64,000 nt of DNA, taken from assembly GCA_030765065.1 (NCBI GenBank), contig CM060990.1:216729290-216793289 (forward strand). The letters are read 5' to 3'. Position 1 is the first letter of the stretch. The number at the start of each line of letters is the position of its first letter. Position numbers and translations under genes: made by a program. Below are positions 42,086 to 54,486 of the stretch, piece after piece. This stretch comes from Deroplatys truncata. Taxonomy: Eukaryota; Arthropoda; Insecta; Mantodea; Mantidae. Below the pieces are notes generated by a model. It was not told the origin of the DNA and did no database searches. It saw only the letters and a program-made list of their open reading frames with translations.

Positions 42086-45000
42086 ACATATTGCTTTTGT
42101 TTCATTCTTGTTTCATAAAATCATTAAACATAACTGATTATTACGGTTGGTTGTAAATCAAAAAATTTAATTATTAAATGAAAATTTTCGGACATGGATG
42201 CTGGGAACTTTTAACGGGTTATTGCAGAAATACTAATTCATTCACCTCTTCATTTTCTAATTCAGATTCAGTTCAGAGTCTGTGCAATATTCACTATTAG
42301 ATAAATAATTATCGTTCTTTTTATTATATTATTCCTTAATGATGCCATTGTCTTTTGACAGAAATACAAGCTTTCTTATGCTGTCTCCGTTATTGTGGGT
42401 CCTTGTGATTATGTTTGTTTAAAAATTCACAAAAGTTCCCCTTATTATGGAAATGTATTTGTCAGATTTCTGTAAACCCTACTTGTGCAGAATCAAACAG
42501 CAGAAAATTGTTTGAGTATTTCTGGCACAGTCCCTCAATCATAACACAATATTATAACATTTAAAAGAAACAAGTACAGTATTCTATCAACGAGAAAGTC
42601 TCTGAGGTCTGAGAAGGAAGAGGCAGTATGGATTCTTGCGTCCTTGTACTACAAAGCAGATAAACATTATTATATATTTTTAAGTCCTAAAGATACTTAG
42701 TTACATGTCCTACAGTGCAGGTGTGAGTGTGCGTGCTCTACTTGGCATTTGCTCTGCTGACGTAACTTACAAACTTAATCTGCTGCCTAGCTCATACAAC
42801 TGCAGAAATAATGCACAAATTTCTCTTGTGGCTTTTCTCCTGGTTGAAAATTCAGAATATATTACATAATTTCCAACAAAGACAGGAAATATACTATACT
42901 TATATAAATATTCATAATTATTGGATTCAATGTGTTATATTAAAAATAACGTAAGTCATTGGATAATTGCATAAGTTATAAGTATCACTTGTTTTATTTT
43001 GCAATGTATGGAAGAATGCAGTGGGGAAAGAAAATGATTTTACTAAACCAATGGAAGTTTTAGTAGAGGTAAGGTTATCCAAGATACAGTTTGCAACAAC
43101 AGCATCATTGGTGACAAACATTTATTTCCTAAAGCAGGAAATGGATAAATACATAAAAAATATATTTAATTTTTCAAGCTGTTAGAATTGATGTTAATTC
43201 AACCACAACATAAATACTTATAATTACCTCGTTTTAGGGGGTGAGTAATAATTATATTTAGGAGTAAGATTTTTATTTTGCTCAAGGCCTATAACATGAA
43301 CAAATTTTAGTGTTTCAACTTGTTAATATGAGTAGCATGTGTAGCCCGTATATACGACAGAGCTAAGGCATTGCTTGTTTAAGTTCCTCTTGTACTAATA
43401 TATAATTAATATACATTTTATTACGATTGTAATCATGTGAACTACTTATTGAATTATTATATTAATGCAGTAAAGTCAGTGTAGTAATGGATGAATAAAT
43501 CTTAAGATACCACCATTACTTCATTTCTTGAAACAATATTTAAGTATTAACAAAATGTGTGTGGGTGTTTGTCTAATGCTGAGGAATTACAACGAAAACA
43601 TTTTCCTGCTACCTTCCCAGTATGTCTTGTTAATTTTGAAAAGTTGCGTTCCAGGAGAAACAGAGTAATGCAACTATTGCAAAATTTTAGTGCACGCCAT
43701 GTTTTGACATGGCTACTCCACATATAACCCTCAGTATGTCTGAAGCACCATACTTGTCGTTGATCGATGTCTCACCTGTTAATAAATTCGCCTATCTTTC
43801 CCCGCATTCGCCAATGAGGGAACCTAAATACCATGACCAACAACAGTTGTAAAATTATTCTTTACAACACTAAATAAGTCATGTTTTATTGATAATACTG
43901 TACAGTGAAGCTGATAGTATTTTACTTCATTATTAATAACAGCAAAGTATCCAATTAGGACAAAACTACAATGTATAACCTTTACTGTAATCCCTATGAT
44001 ACCTACATGTGCAGCCAGTTGCACAATTATAGTCATTAAAGAATAGCAAGCAGGGTGTTATGGAAGATAAAATTGCATGTGGGTGCCATACCCCACCTGC
44101 TTTCAGAGGGGAATATTATTCCGTTACTAATTTCAGTTACAAAATTGTTTTCTTGCTTCTTTAATATTTGCCTTAATTACAGTGCCTCACATATGGCACA
44201 AAGAACAAACTAATAAAAAAACAAGGCTAAGCTAAACTTGATTACATTTGACAATTGTTTGAAAAATTTGAGTTTCTTTTCAGATAATTGATAAGTTTTC
44301 TCACTTTGTATTCTTAATTGGTTGCATACGGAATTGAAAGACATGTTCCAAGTATTTGCTGGCTTAGAGGAGCTGAGTGTGCCAAAATGTAGTAGGATTG
44401 CATTTAAACATATTCCCTGATCAAGCAATGGTGTAAGTGGATATGGATGTAAGAGTTGCTTCCTATATTATTTTTGGAATGTGTAGGGGTATTGTATTAC
44501 ATGATGTGTTCAATATTCCCAAGCACTGCTTGCAGTAGGATTGATAAAACAAGAAGCAATATAAAGACATGCGGAGCATGCCAATCATAGCATCTCTAGA
44601 ATAGTCCACTTCCAAGCTTATTACTGCGTAAACGTTTTGCTCATGTCTTACCTGTAACCTGTTTGTTTAGAAAGTGCTTCAAACCGCCCAAATAGTTTAG
44701 TATACATATCAAATTTATTTTGAAAGCTATCGTAGATTGGTATTTAAAAGATTTTGCAGATAACAGTGTATGGGTGTATTTTCAGTTGAGGGGGACTCCA
44801 TCTGTGAAAAAGTCTCTAGGCGTGTCCCCTAATTTTTTTGAGTGCTGGTAATTCAATCCTCTTCAAATATTTGTACATCCGACAGAATTGTTAATTAGAC
44901 CACTATTGATTACAGCTACAATTATTTCTGTTCAGTAGTTAATTTTCGAAACAAGCTGAACTTACATTTCAGTTATCGAGGTTAGGTGTGCTTAAGTAGT

Positions 45001-45700
45001 GCGACAACAGAGAGAATAAGTTGTGAGGAACCGCTGATTACACTGCATACACTACGTATACTTTATTATGTTATGTATCACCAATAGTTATGTACATTAC
45101 AGCTTGAGCAAATACACATGCACACAAGAAAACTATTTTAGTAATCTTCGTCCAAATTAGGTCGCAACAAATATTTCAAATCGTTATAACATTACTTATC
45201 ACAAATTTACAGATGTTTAGCAAAATCCTCACCGGATCATAAAGTAAAGTTTCACCGCATAGACATTTATCCCAAAACTATGCAAAGTGAGGTTATGCCA
45301 CTATAGGTTCTGTGCTTTGGTGTGAACTCTATGGGTACTAAAACATTTACGTAACATTCCTCATTTTCATTTGTAGGGCAAATTTAAAGTTTTCTTCAAT
45401 TATTCTTACTTAGACATTGTAAAATTAATTTTTTATGATGACTTGAGTCCGGCCTCCCAAATAGTTAACTTTCCCACCACAGTTAAGACATTATTAGAAT
45501 CAACAGCATCTTCCCCTTTCTTTAATAGGCTCAATTCATCTTCAAAACATTTTAGTATTTCGCTCAATTTCCCGACGATATTATATCGTAACACCCACTT
45601 GGGGTGGCTGTATTTACCAATATAATTCCTAATAACTATGAACATAAATAATAGCCGCTACACGGTGTAAGTATAACTACAATCATAACAGTGGTATTTA
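42086..45700. other. AT-rich interval without a recognised feature
   Basis: No protein motif, repeat copy, terminal repeat or RNA gene recognised over about 3.6 kb on either strand. Confidence 0.45.
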
Positions 45701-45704
45701 TTTA

Positions 45705-45958
45705 AAAATTAAATTAAGTTTTATTTATGGGCGCTTTTAACTCCTCTGGTTCTTGGCATCCTATTCAATATTGGGTGTGACAGACCGGAAATTTTGCTCA
45801 GATACCTCTTTATCAGGTTTGAGGTTCTTTTACGTGCCGTAAATCTACGACATGGGACCACCGGCTTTACTTCCCTTCCGAAGGAAGCCATTCTAAGGAT
45901 TTTTACGCCTGAAAAAATCCACCACCCTCAGCCGGGTTTGAATCCGCGAACTCGGGTA
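45705..45958 (-). mobile_element. tRNA-derived SINE family C, copy 2, 5' truncated
   Basis: Shares with the copies at 14,693 and 57,981 the minus-strand body (GTAGATTTACGGCACG, CCTGATAAAGAGGTA, CCATAAATAAAAC). It stops at CCCGAGTTCGCGGATTC, just past the B box, so the left half of the tRNA head is missing. GGTATTTATTTA at 45,693-45,704 and 45,959-45,970 is a clean 12-bp target duplication, which shows the truncation happened at insertion. Confidence 0.9.
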
Positions 45959-45970
45959 GGTATTTATTTA

Positions 45971-46411
45971 GAAGTGGCAAATAATTAATATAGGCTTTTC
46001 AAAATAACAGCATTCTCACAAAACAGTCGACAAATTTACTCATAAACTGCTTAGGAACCAATTGTTTAGAAAGAACTATGGCCTGCTAGCAACGACTGAC
46101 GTCACCACTTGTGGAGTGTATCACTCTCCGCTTTACGTTCCTGCAGAACGTAGGGGGCCAAGTGTATCAACGTCTGTTAATATCTACCGTTAGCAAATCG
46201 CTGTAAAATGTTAACACTTGTTAATTCGAAATACTGGTGCACCAGAGTTTAAGACCGTTTACTGATTTTGTTTAGCTAACAAGCAGGCCTTAATGCGCGA
46301 ACCCGCTCACGAGCTGAAAGAAACGCACTTTCACCCATAGTTTAGATAGTTGGTTGGTTTTTTGATTCTGTGGACGGTTGACTGCCTAACATAAAGTATT
46401 TAACCGTGGTT
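45971..46411. other. Noncoding spacer
   Basis: Nothing recognised; the short, less AT-rich stretch near 46,090-46,170 contains CTGACGTCACC, a CRE-like word, but without a supported gene. Confidence 0.35.
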
Positions 46412-46612
46412 ATGGGATTAGAAATGGAGTCTATGAGAAAAAGGCAAGGAACCCCAAATATTACGCCATTCGAACAAAAATTGCTTATTGAACTTATTTT
46501 GATATACAAGAGTATTATAGAAAATAAGCAAACCGATGGCATTTCAATTAAAAAAAGATGCAGCATGGCCACAACTGACTAGAGATTTATTAAAGATTAA
46601 ACGCGGAAATAT
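46412..46612 (+). pseudogene. Myb/SANT-like DNA-binding domain remnant
   Basis: The plus strand from ATG 46,412 reads MGLEMESMRKRQGTPNITPF then EQKLLIELILIYKSIIENKQ and TDGISIKK; after a one-base frameshift in the A run near 46,550, KKDAAWPQLTRDLLKIKRG follows. The pattern (F/Y)xxxEKxxLxELIxxYxxIIENKxTD...KKxxAWxxL is that of the Myb/SANT-like domains found with transposons such as Harbinger and in many insect uncharacterised proteins. Only the first two helices are preserved, so this is a fragment or a broken exon. No transposon ends were found around it. Confidence 0.6.
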
Positions 46613-47439
46613 ACTCATTAAATAGCCTGAAATTTACTATTATTCGCTCTGTTCAGCCTGGGCCATTGGAACTTTTATGTATGTATCATTCACAGATGGT
46701 ATTGCAGCAGAAACACCGTGAATAATTCGCAGTGCAGTTGTTCTGTGCACGTTTTACTATAGCATAACATCTTAATGTTGTAAGTACTCGACTCATTGGA
46801 GATATTGGGTGATTTCTTTTATTAGGGTACTCTAATCTCGCATTTAATTATTCGACTAGTGACAGCACGGTTGGTTATTTCCTATCATTCATGTCGTTAA
46901 ATGTGTCACCTCTTACAAATACAAGAGGTCTCATTCGCTCTTCGTTATACTGATTTAAATAATTGATGTACAATGACTCATCTTAAAATAATCTCTTCCA
47001 AAGAACTCCATTTTATTCAGATTTAACGCTTTAAGGGTTCTTAATTGGCAGAATAACTCCGTTTAAAGTTTACGGGCGTTAGATATTTATTTGAGTCTTG
47101 TTAGGGTTGATACACCAAACAAATGAATATTTCAGGCGTTGTCGCCGTATTATAACTTGTCCCTTGTGACAGCTCAGTGTCGGATCACGTCACTGCAGGT
47201 ACGCATGTACCAGCCAATCACCGTCGATAACGTCCAACACACCATCGAACCTTCCGCACTAAAACATCCAGCATGCCGTAACACTTCGACTTCCACTGTT
47301 GACACATTTATTTACACCGCTGGCACATGGTAATAATATACGTTTTGGTCTTGTGAACCCTGGAAGGAATGCATACGCGTATAAAAATAGACAAAGCCTT
47401 GACGTAATATAAAATAAACAGTAGTCAGGTGTAGTTAGA

Positions 47440-47486
<47 letters not shown>
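47440..47486 (+). repeat. (AAT)n microsatellite
   Basis: About 47 bases of perfect AAT/TAA triplets. Confidence 0.97.
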
Positions 47487-47487
<1 letters not shown>

Positions 47488-48622
47488 GCGAAATACGCAC
47501 AAGTGTGCAAGGATGAAACAAAGCATTTATTTTCAGCATTGAGTTCTGTCACTGATTTTGAGCACTTATTGAATATAGCACGTGATATATGTTGCACTTT
47601 ATTCACAGATCTTACAAATACATTTATCTATTACTACATGAAAGTAAAATTATAATAGAGCGCATTTAATATACGACTCATTACGACGTTTCTTATGCAT
47701 TGATTTGATTCTGTTATCAGATGCTTCTCACAAATAACATATAGTCCTTCCTCTTCCCGCTATCTCAACTGGCAAAGCTCATGAAGCCAGTTCACAAGAT
47801 TACAAGTTTTTGTTACTTGTGATAATGGTGTTGTATATATTGTTGCAAACGGTTAATAGTATGAGTGTAATATAAACATCAAACTCAGAGTATCTTCACG
47901 CAAAATAACTGCGCTGTTCGCTCACTCGCTCTGCTGGCAGACTGAGGTTCAGCCTGAGTACATTTTACTGCATGACCACCTTCAATAGGGTTTCACCGCA
48001 GGATGTTTTATGCGGGGATAGGAAAATTAAGGATGGCGTTTTTATTTTTAGGATTATGGTGTGACAAGATAGGAGGAAGAATGCTGCTCCTCGACAGCTG
48101 TCTGTTAGGATGCAGCGGCCCTTCTGCGCCCTGGTGGGATTGGCTTAGCAATGCTCAGCTTTCATTGGCTGGGGTGTGTAATTTTGAGATCAATCAGCTC
48201 TTGGGCGGATTTAAATGGAGGTAGCTTTAACTTTTGGTTACACTCCGTGGTTATCTGGTATGCCCACATTCCATGTGGGGAACCCGATGACGTCAAAGAC
48301 GGCGAGTTCTGGTGTTATAATCCCCAAGATCAGGTCACTCTGATGCTACTTCTGTTGGTTTTCTTCATAGCGTTATTTCTTTCTGTTATAATAGGGGTAA
48401 TTAGTATGACTTCTGATATTGTATTAGTAATTTCGTAGTAATTATAAACACTATCCTATAATTTCTTCTTTCGTTAACAGCATGAGAAAGACGATTCATT
48501 TAGTCAAATATGTACAATAATGAATACAATAATGAGTCATAGCATTGTCAACTGAGCCTATCAAGTAGCATTTGGCCCTCCCGTTCCCAACGTGCCACGT
48601 AGCTCCCCACCACTTCATTCTG

Positions 48623-48670
48623 TCCACGTGGTGGCGGAACTGTCTCGAGAGACAAGATATAAATACGGCG
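48623..48670 (+). promoter_or_regulatory. Possible core promoter (CACGTG plus TATA)
   Basis: CCACGTGG at about 48,623 is followed by TATAAATA at 48,658-48,665. It lies about 330 bp upstream of a THAP-domain remnant on the same strand. In AT-rich DNA a TATA word alone is weak evidence; the assignment is speculative. Confidence 0.2.
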
Positions 48671-48997
48671 ATTATATCAACTTAACGAATGTTAATTGAT
48701 AACAACGATTGATGCACCTGGCCCATAGAATAACAAGTGTGATCACTCCGCCGTGCAGCAATGCTAACACAGGGAATGTTTAGGCGTACTGCCGGCCGGC
48801 GTCAATGCCATCGTCACGGATTGTGGCAAGGCTAATTTTGTGTACTGTTTGAATGCTATTGTTTGTATTTCCAGTTATTTAGCTAATTTCCGTGGTGCAC
48901 GCGGTCAGGAGTTACTAGTGTGTATTCACAGTGAAGCTGTGAAGTTAATAAGAACAATTTAACTTGGTTAAGAGAGAAGCATTACAGCACGCTAGCT

Positions 48998-49165
48998 TAC
49001 TTTGTGCCAGGTTGTAGGCCAGGCTATAAAGGCAATAGTTTGTTTTCAGCTCCTGGTGATCCAGAGCTATTTATAAAGTGGACTAGGGCATTATCTATTG
49101 AAGTAATCAGATAAAACTATCCAGTGTTTTGTTTTCTGTGTGTGAGACATTTGTTTCTTTGGAAC
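48998..49165 (+). pseudogene. THAP-domain remnant
   Basis: The plus strand reads YFVPGCRPGYKGNSLFSAPG then DPELFIKWTRALSIEVI, then, after a stop, a segment ending CVRHLF. This follows the THAP zinc-finger pattern (CxVPGCxSGY...FxxPxDPxLxxKW...VCxxHF), with the first Cys apparently lost (FVPGC) and the last pair degraded. THAP domains are the DNA-binding part of P-element transposases and derived proteins. It is isolated from other coding sequence here. Confidence 0.55.
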
Positions 49166-52100
49166 ACACAGTTGTTATGCTGCGCTCATGTATGGCTATG
49201 TGCAATCGCGCGGAGACGTGTGCTCATGTCATGAATTTATATTACAGCTGGATCGATCAGAGAATGCGATAATGAATCGTGTAGTTATATATGCTTTAAA
49301 ACATCACAATGCAATGCTTTTGGTAACGCTGTAATAAATAAATATAGGCAGTTAATGTCAGTATAATTACGACTTAACAAATACTAAACCAAGCTTGCCG
49401 TTATTTCTTGTATGTAAACAATAACTTCTTAAGATTACAAAATTACACGCGTATATTTTACAACTTGCAAGCATTGCTCTGATTTCCGTTCGCTCATAAA
49501 ACCAGTGCAAGTGCGTGGGAAAAGCCGTGAAAATCTTAAAATAAAACTGAACTATGCCCTCAAAATTTTACATGCAAACGAAATGAATTACTCCCCTAAC
49601 ACCTTACTGGTAAAAGTACTAAAACTGTTTACATATAATTTGCAAAACCTCGAGCTATATGTAAGACATTAATATTGCTTTCTTAGACCTGCTTCAGATG
49701 CGAACAATTACGTGCCTTAGACCTTAAGGGGGCGTTGTTTTTACGTAACTTTAGTTAACAATTACATGTTCATTTCTTGTCAAAACTACACCAGTGGTAA
49801 AAGATGAGCTTTAGTTTTGATTGTGCATACTTTTTTTAAAACTAAAAATCCGGTAAAAGCTGTATCCTGACAATTATGTTTAAAAATAAAATACTTGGTT
49901 TTCATAGCTGGTATTCAAGATATAGAAAAATGTCTTGCACTTCACGTTTAAAAGTTAAATCAACCCTACGTTATAGGCATGAATGGAAATGCGAGTAAAC
50001 GCGACTTGAGATTAACATGTGCTATTAATGGGGTGCTTATTCAACCATTACCACATTAGTTATTTCCCTCTACACAAATTCCATACTATCCTACTTGGTG
50101 CAAACCACAGCTGGTGGTCCATGCCGAATTCTTCGTTTAACTGTCCCTTTAACAAGTGAGGAGGAAAGTTGAAAGTAGGAGGGACTTCATTTCGTTTAAG
50201 AACTTTATATTTTCTCTCCGTCTTCAGCTTGTTACAGTCGTCTGTGAAATGACTACTACGAAGGCTGCTGTATCTTAAGGGTTTCCAGTTTTACCTTCGA
50301 ACAACTTTAGCCCACTATTCTAAGACATCAGGTCTTGAATAGAAAACATATTTAAATATTGAAACGACATACCAACTGCCAGAGGTGGGCGGTATTAAAA
50401 TACATGTATTTGAAATACGTATTTTGATACACTTTTGCAGTATTTTTGTATTTGAGAACGACAGGAAAATAAAAAACTACAACGATCTCTGATTTTTAGT
50501 CGCGAATTATGTTGGCAGCATGTTTGATGCATACGCTTCAAATTTCCAAGTAACGCTGTTTGCATATGGCCTCGTAAGTTCCGGATCTGGAATTGTCTTG
50601 GCGTCATTATTCTTTGGCTTTGGATCACGCAAGGTACGCAGTTGAAGCTGGTGAGAAGAGGTAAATGCGCAACTTTTCAATTTAATTTCCTTAATAACCA
50701 TGAGCGCGATAGAAGGGAAATGTTCGATACTAGATGGAAAATACTTTTCCGTAATAGATGAAAACTATGGAAAAGTGAGAGGAAAATGTTTGTTACCCTC
50801 TTTGTTGCCCAGGAGAAATTACACATATAAGTGATTTTTATAGTCCAACGACAAACTTTAAGACATATTTGTGTATGTAAAATGAATGCAAAATACCACT
50901 AACCATAATGTTGTTTATTCTTAATATTGGTTTGTTTATATTAATTTCATTCAGGTATTCAGCGTGTTTATTCTGGGAAATATGAAATCGAATGATCACG
51001 TTCGGCAGCTTGCCGAAAAAGAAAACAAATGAGGAAATTGAGTAAGGACCAAAATTCAAGCAAACAAATCTCACATAAATTCTAAAAAGTAAGTGCAGTG
51101 AGAACCGGCAGACCAGTTTGACGACTTAGCCGTGAGGTTTGTCGTAAATGGTATGCGACCATTATCTGTGAGGGGAGGATGGGGATTTTGTGAATTTATT
51201 TGAGGTAATGCTGTTGCATATTTTTTATGGTTTATGTAAGCGGTTTCGTGGACAAAATTTCAGAAATGTTGGGTAATATAAACATCTATTTTGTGCCCAC
51301 ACAATGGCTCCAATTTTGTGAAATATTTTAAAGAGTTTGGTGTTTCCACGGAGGAATCTATAGTTACAGGTAAGTTTAAGTGGTAACCTTATAAGATTAC
51401 TGTAACATTCATACTGAAATAGTGCAACATTTTAAAACATATATTTAAATTATGAATTAATATGGTAAATTTAAACTAAAAAAGAACGTTACGCACAGTG
51501 AAACGATCGCAAGTATAATTATTATTGCTTTGTGAATCGAATAAACATTTCATTCGCTCCACTCTGAAATGGAATATTATAAAGTAATACTTTGCAATGC
51601 TATAGAAATAATTAAATCATACACTATTGTGTGCCGGACAAACAATGCCGCTACGTCCCAAAAATCTATGCAATGAGGTGTTATCTGATTGGCTTATTAC
51701 ATTAATTTGCCTACTTTTCTTATTATCTTTCACCTTTAATGGTTCATGTTTATGCTTCCATGCTTCTGGCCATTTTGTTCACAAAGCTCAGACATTGGCT
51801 TTATGTTCGCAAATGCTTAAAACAAGTAAAATGTGACACAAATGAGAGACCAATAGTTCACATGCCATTACTATTAGCATTGAAATGTTTTTAAGATGCG
51901 TATGCACTTATACTTTGACTTCTCGTTTAAGTTCGTATATAAATATATATCGCATGATTCGTAGGAACATAACGGTAACGAAAATGCTACGGATATGTAA
52001 AAGGGCAGGCTAGGATCGGTTCACTCATTCATTGCTAAATGTGACCCAAACTTGGGCTGGATGGGTAGTGAATGGTGACAATATCCAGTTGGCTTCGTCA

Positions 52101-52389
52101 CACTTACTGTCGTTGGTAATGGGCATGCTTTCCTTGGCAAACGCTGGCCTCTGGAACAAATAGTATAAATATGCATTAAATACAGCACTAAAATCTTTAA
52201 ACAAATAATACACAAATTAATTAAAAGGAAACTGAGTTAGCTCAATGAAATCAATAAAAATAAAATTATTAACATTCAAAGTAATTTAATGAGGCTTTAG
52301 ATTGTGGCTCTATTCATATATTGCTTCAACTCGCAGTTCACAAACGAAGCAACACATGAATGATATGGTACAGAATGTGAAGAGGCTAT
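49166..52389. other. AT-rich interval without a recognised gene
   Basis: The only feature of note is a hAT-type end-like sequence near 50,380. Nothing else is recognised. Confidence 0.45.
50380..50460 (+). mobile_element. Possible hAT-type terminal sequence
   Basis: CAGAGGTGGGCGGTATTAAA followed by ATACATGTATTTGAAATACG and more TATTT/AAATA palindromic words resembles the terminal repeats of insect hAT MITEs (CAGxGGTGGGC...). I did not find the matching right end, so the extent of any element is unknown. Confidence 0.35.
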
Positions 52390-53861
52390 ATGAGAAAGGA
52401 ATTAAACCCTTATAAGAATGTTACAAAGAACTATAAGAACAAATATATAGCAAAACAAATATATACGAAGAAAAAGAGACAAAGTGAAACAGGAAAACAT
52501 AAGCTTCAGAACCATTTTGAGAAGCAAAATACAATATATTTCTACAAAGGAATAAAACATAATCAAGCAGGTTTTAATAATATAGTGGAAATTATAAAAT
52601 ATAAGGACGGCAACATTTTAACAGAACAAAACACAATACCTGAGAGATGGGTCGAACATTTTAGTGAGACTCTAAATAGGGAAAGCCACTTAGTACAGAA
52701 ACAAAGGTGGTTAGAAAGGAAAATATGGGAAGAAGAAGAGGTTCTCTCTAGTGCTGAAATTGGATTTAGAGCAAGAGCCTTGAAACAACAAAACACCTGG
52801 TGTAAATAACATACCCGCCAAAATCTTTAAGTATAGGGAACCAACAATTGCAGGGAGACTAAATCAATTAATATCAGATATATGGAAAAAAATATGCCAC
52901 AGGAATGGAACAAAAATATTTATGCCCGACGCATAAAAGACTAGATATGATGATATGTAATAATTATAGGGACATTATGTTAATAGGAGTTTCTTACAAA
53001 GTTTTGACTATAGAGATATATTATAGACTACGTAAATGAGCCGCAAAGATAGCTCGTGAATACCAATGTGTGTTTAGGACAGGGAGATCAACAATTGAGC
53101 AGATTTTTTTTCTTAGAGTAGTTTTAGAAAAATGTTACAAAACAATATATATCTGCACTATATATGTATGTATATATTTTTTGCAAACAAGCACACGATA
53201 CCATTAAAACGGAAGAAATTCTAGCAGTCATGCCTAGCTTGGGAATACGCAAAAGTTTATAGACTAATAAAGATGAAATGGAAACAAACAAGTCACTTTA
53301 AATTGGACGAACTTCTGTCTCAAGAATTTTAAGCGTACAATGTACTACGACACTTTTCCCCAAAATATTTAATCTGGCAATGGAAAAAAACAATTAGTGG
53401 TAGAAAGAACCCTGGTGGCATGATCTATAATCGACTAACGCAACACCAGGCATATGCGGATGACATGGCCATAATAGCAAGAACTAAATATGCACTGTTA
53501 GGAGCTTTACAAGAATTCGAGAAGGAAGCAAGGAAATTAGGACTAGATATAAATGAAAACAATGTACTAAGTATACCATGATGGGATGTGGAGAGACCAA
53601 AGGCTATTCAGTTCTTACATTATAATTTTGAAAGCTGAAACAGCTTTAAATATTTAGGTACTATAATAAAGCACGACCATCTAAAATGGGCATTACATGA
53701 CATCCAGGTGGAGCAAGAGGAAGAAGCAGACGTAGGCTTAAATGACTGCAAGATGTGGAAGAGGATTTGAGAAGAGTTTATGTAAGAGGTTGGAGAAGGA
53801 AGGTGCAGGACAGGCGAGATAGCTTGAACTAATTTAGGAAGCCCAGGCCCTACATACACTA
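52390..53861 (+). pseudogene. RTE-like LINE reverse transcriptase, 5' truncated
   Basis: The first frame (52,390-52,809) reads IYFYKGIKHNQAGFN, YKDGNILTEQNTIPERWVEH and FSETLNRE, typical of the linker before RTE-clade RTs. A frameshift leads to TPGVNNIPAKIFKY, then MPQEWNKNIY, GRSTIEQIFFLRVVLEKC (about 53,085), QAYADDMAIIAR (catalytic YADD near 53,450), ARKLGLDINENN, FKYLGTI and near the end EAQALHTL. The order and wording match RTE/BovB-type RTs rather than CR1 or I. Many stops. No endonuclease is present, and the end near 53,861 has no obvious A-rich tail. Confidence 0.8.
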
Positions 53862-54364
53862 TAGCAAGGATGGCGAAAATGCCTTTCTCCTTCGAGTCAT
53901 CAAATATGCAACACGCACTACACCACTCAGCAGCATATCGAAATCAAATGAATAGACAGCTAGAAAAGGAGTGGCGTCTGCGAGTCACAGTGCCTCGCGA
54001 GTCCCGTTTTCGCCACCACTGTACTATAGTGCTAGTGATGAATGAACTTTTATTGGTATATAATAAACAGTTTTCAACAACATACCATAATTATTGTATT
54101 TGTGCATCAAAGGGGTAATAGCAACATAGAAAATTGTAAAAAAGCTTGAGATTTACTACCCTTCGTCATAGCTTCAAATGAGATGTGTTTGTGGATTGTA
54201 CACCGCAACGACAACACCACTTCACATAAGATGCTCCTAGCTTTTCTTCCCTTTGGAACTAAGACATGTATTACATTGTAATATATTCCTCCATGTTTAA
54301 GAATTGTGCATTCTTACTAGCAAGTATCTTATTATACCAATGCAGCAAACTTCGCGGAAAAACT

Positions 54365-54409
54365 GGCGAACGCGCTACACATGCGCCTCTAGCGGCAAGA
54401 AATGAACGA
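54365..54409 (+). repeat. P-element left inverted repeat
   Basis: Forty-five bases including GCGCCTCTAGCGGCAAG and AATGAACGA; the reverse complement is at 57,911-57,955 with about six mismatches. Confidence 0.88.
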
Positions 54410-54486
54410 TCCGCTGCGTATGGTTTGATTTCACATGTTCCTTCACTCGCAGTAGCTTTACACGTTGAAATAGTGAATAGGCTAGA

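Larger units (their letters stand above)
46624..48990. other. Noncoding interval with a (TAA)n repeat and a promoter-like site
   Basis: Contains the microsatellite at 47,440-47,486 and a TATAAATA at 48,658-48,665 preceded by GTCCACGTGGTGG (E-box-like CACGTG). No protein motif is recognised; short frames near 48,003-48,438 are not convincing. Confidence 0.4.

Noticed and set aside
48003..48438. Two overlapping plus-strand frames as a possible small membrane protein gene
   Set aside because: No family resemblance, splice support or second copy; composition is compatible with chance.
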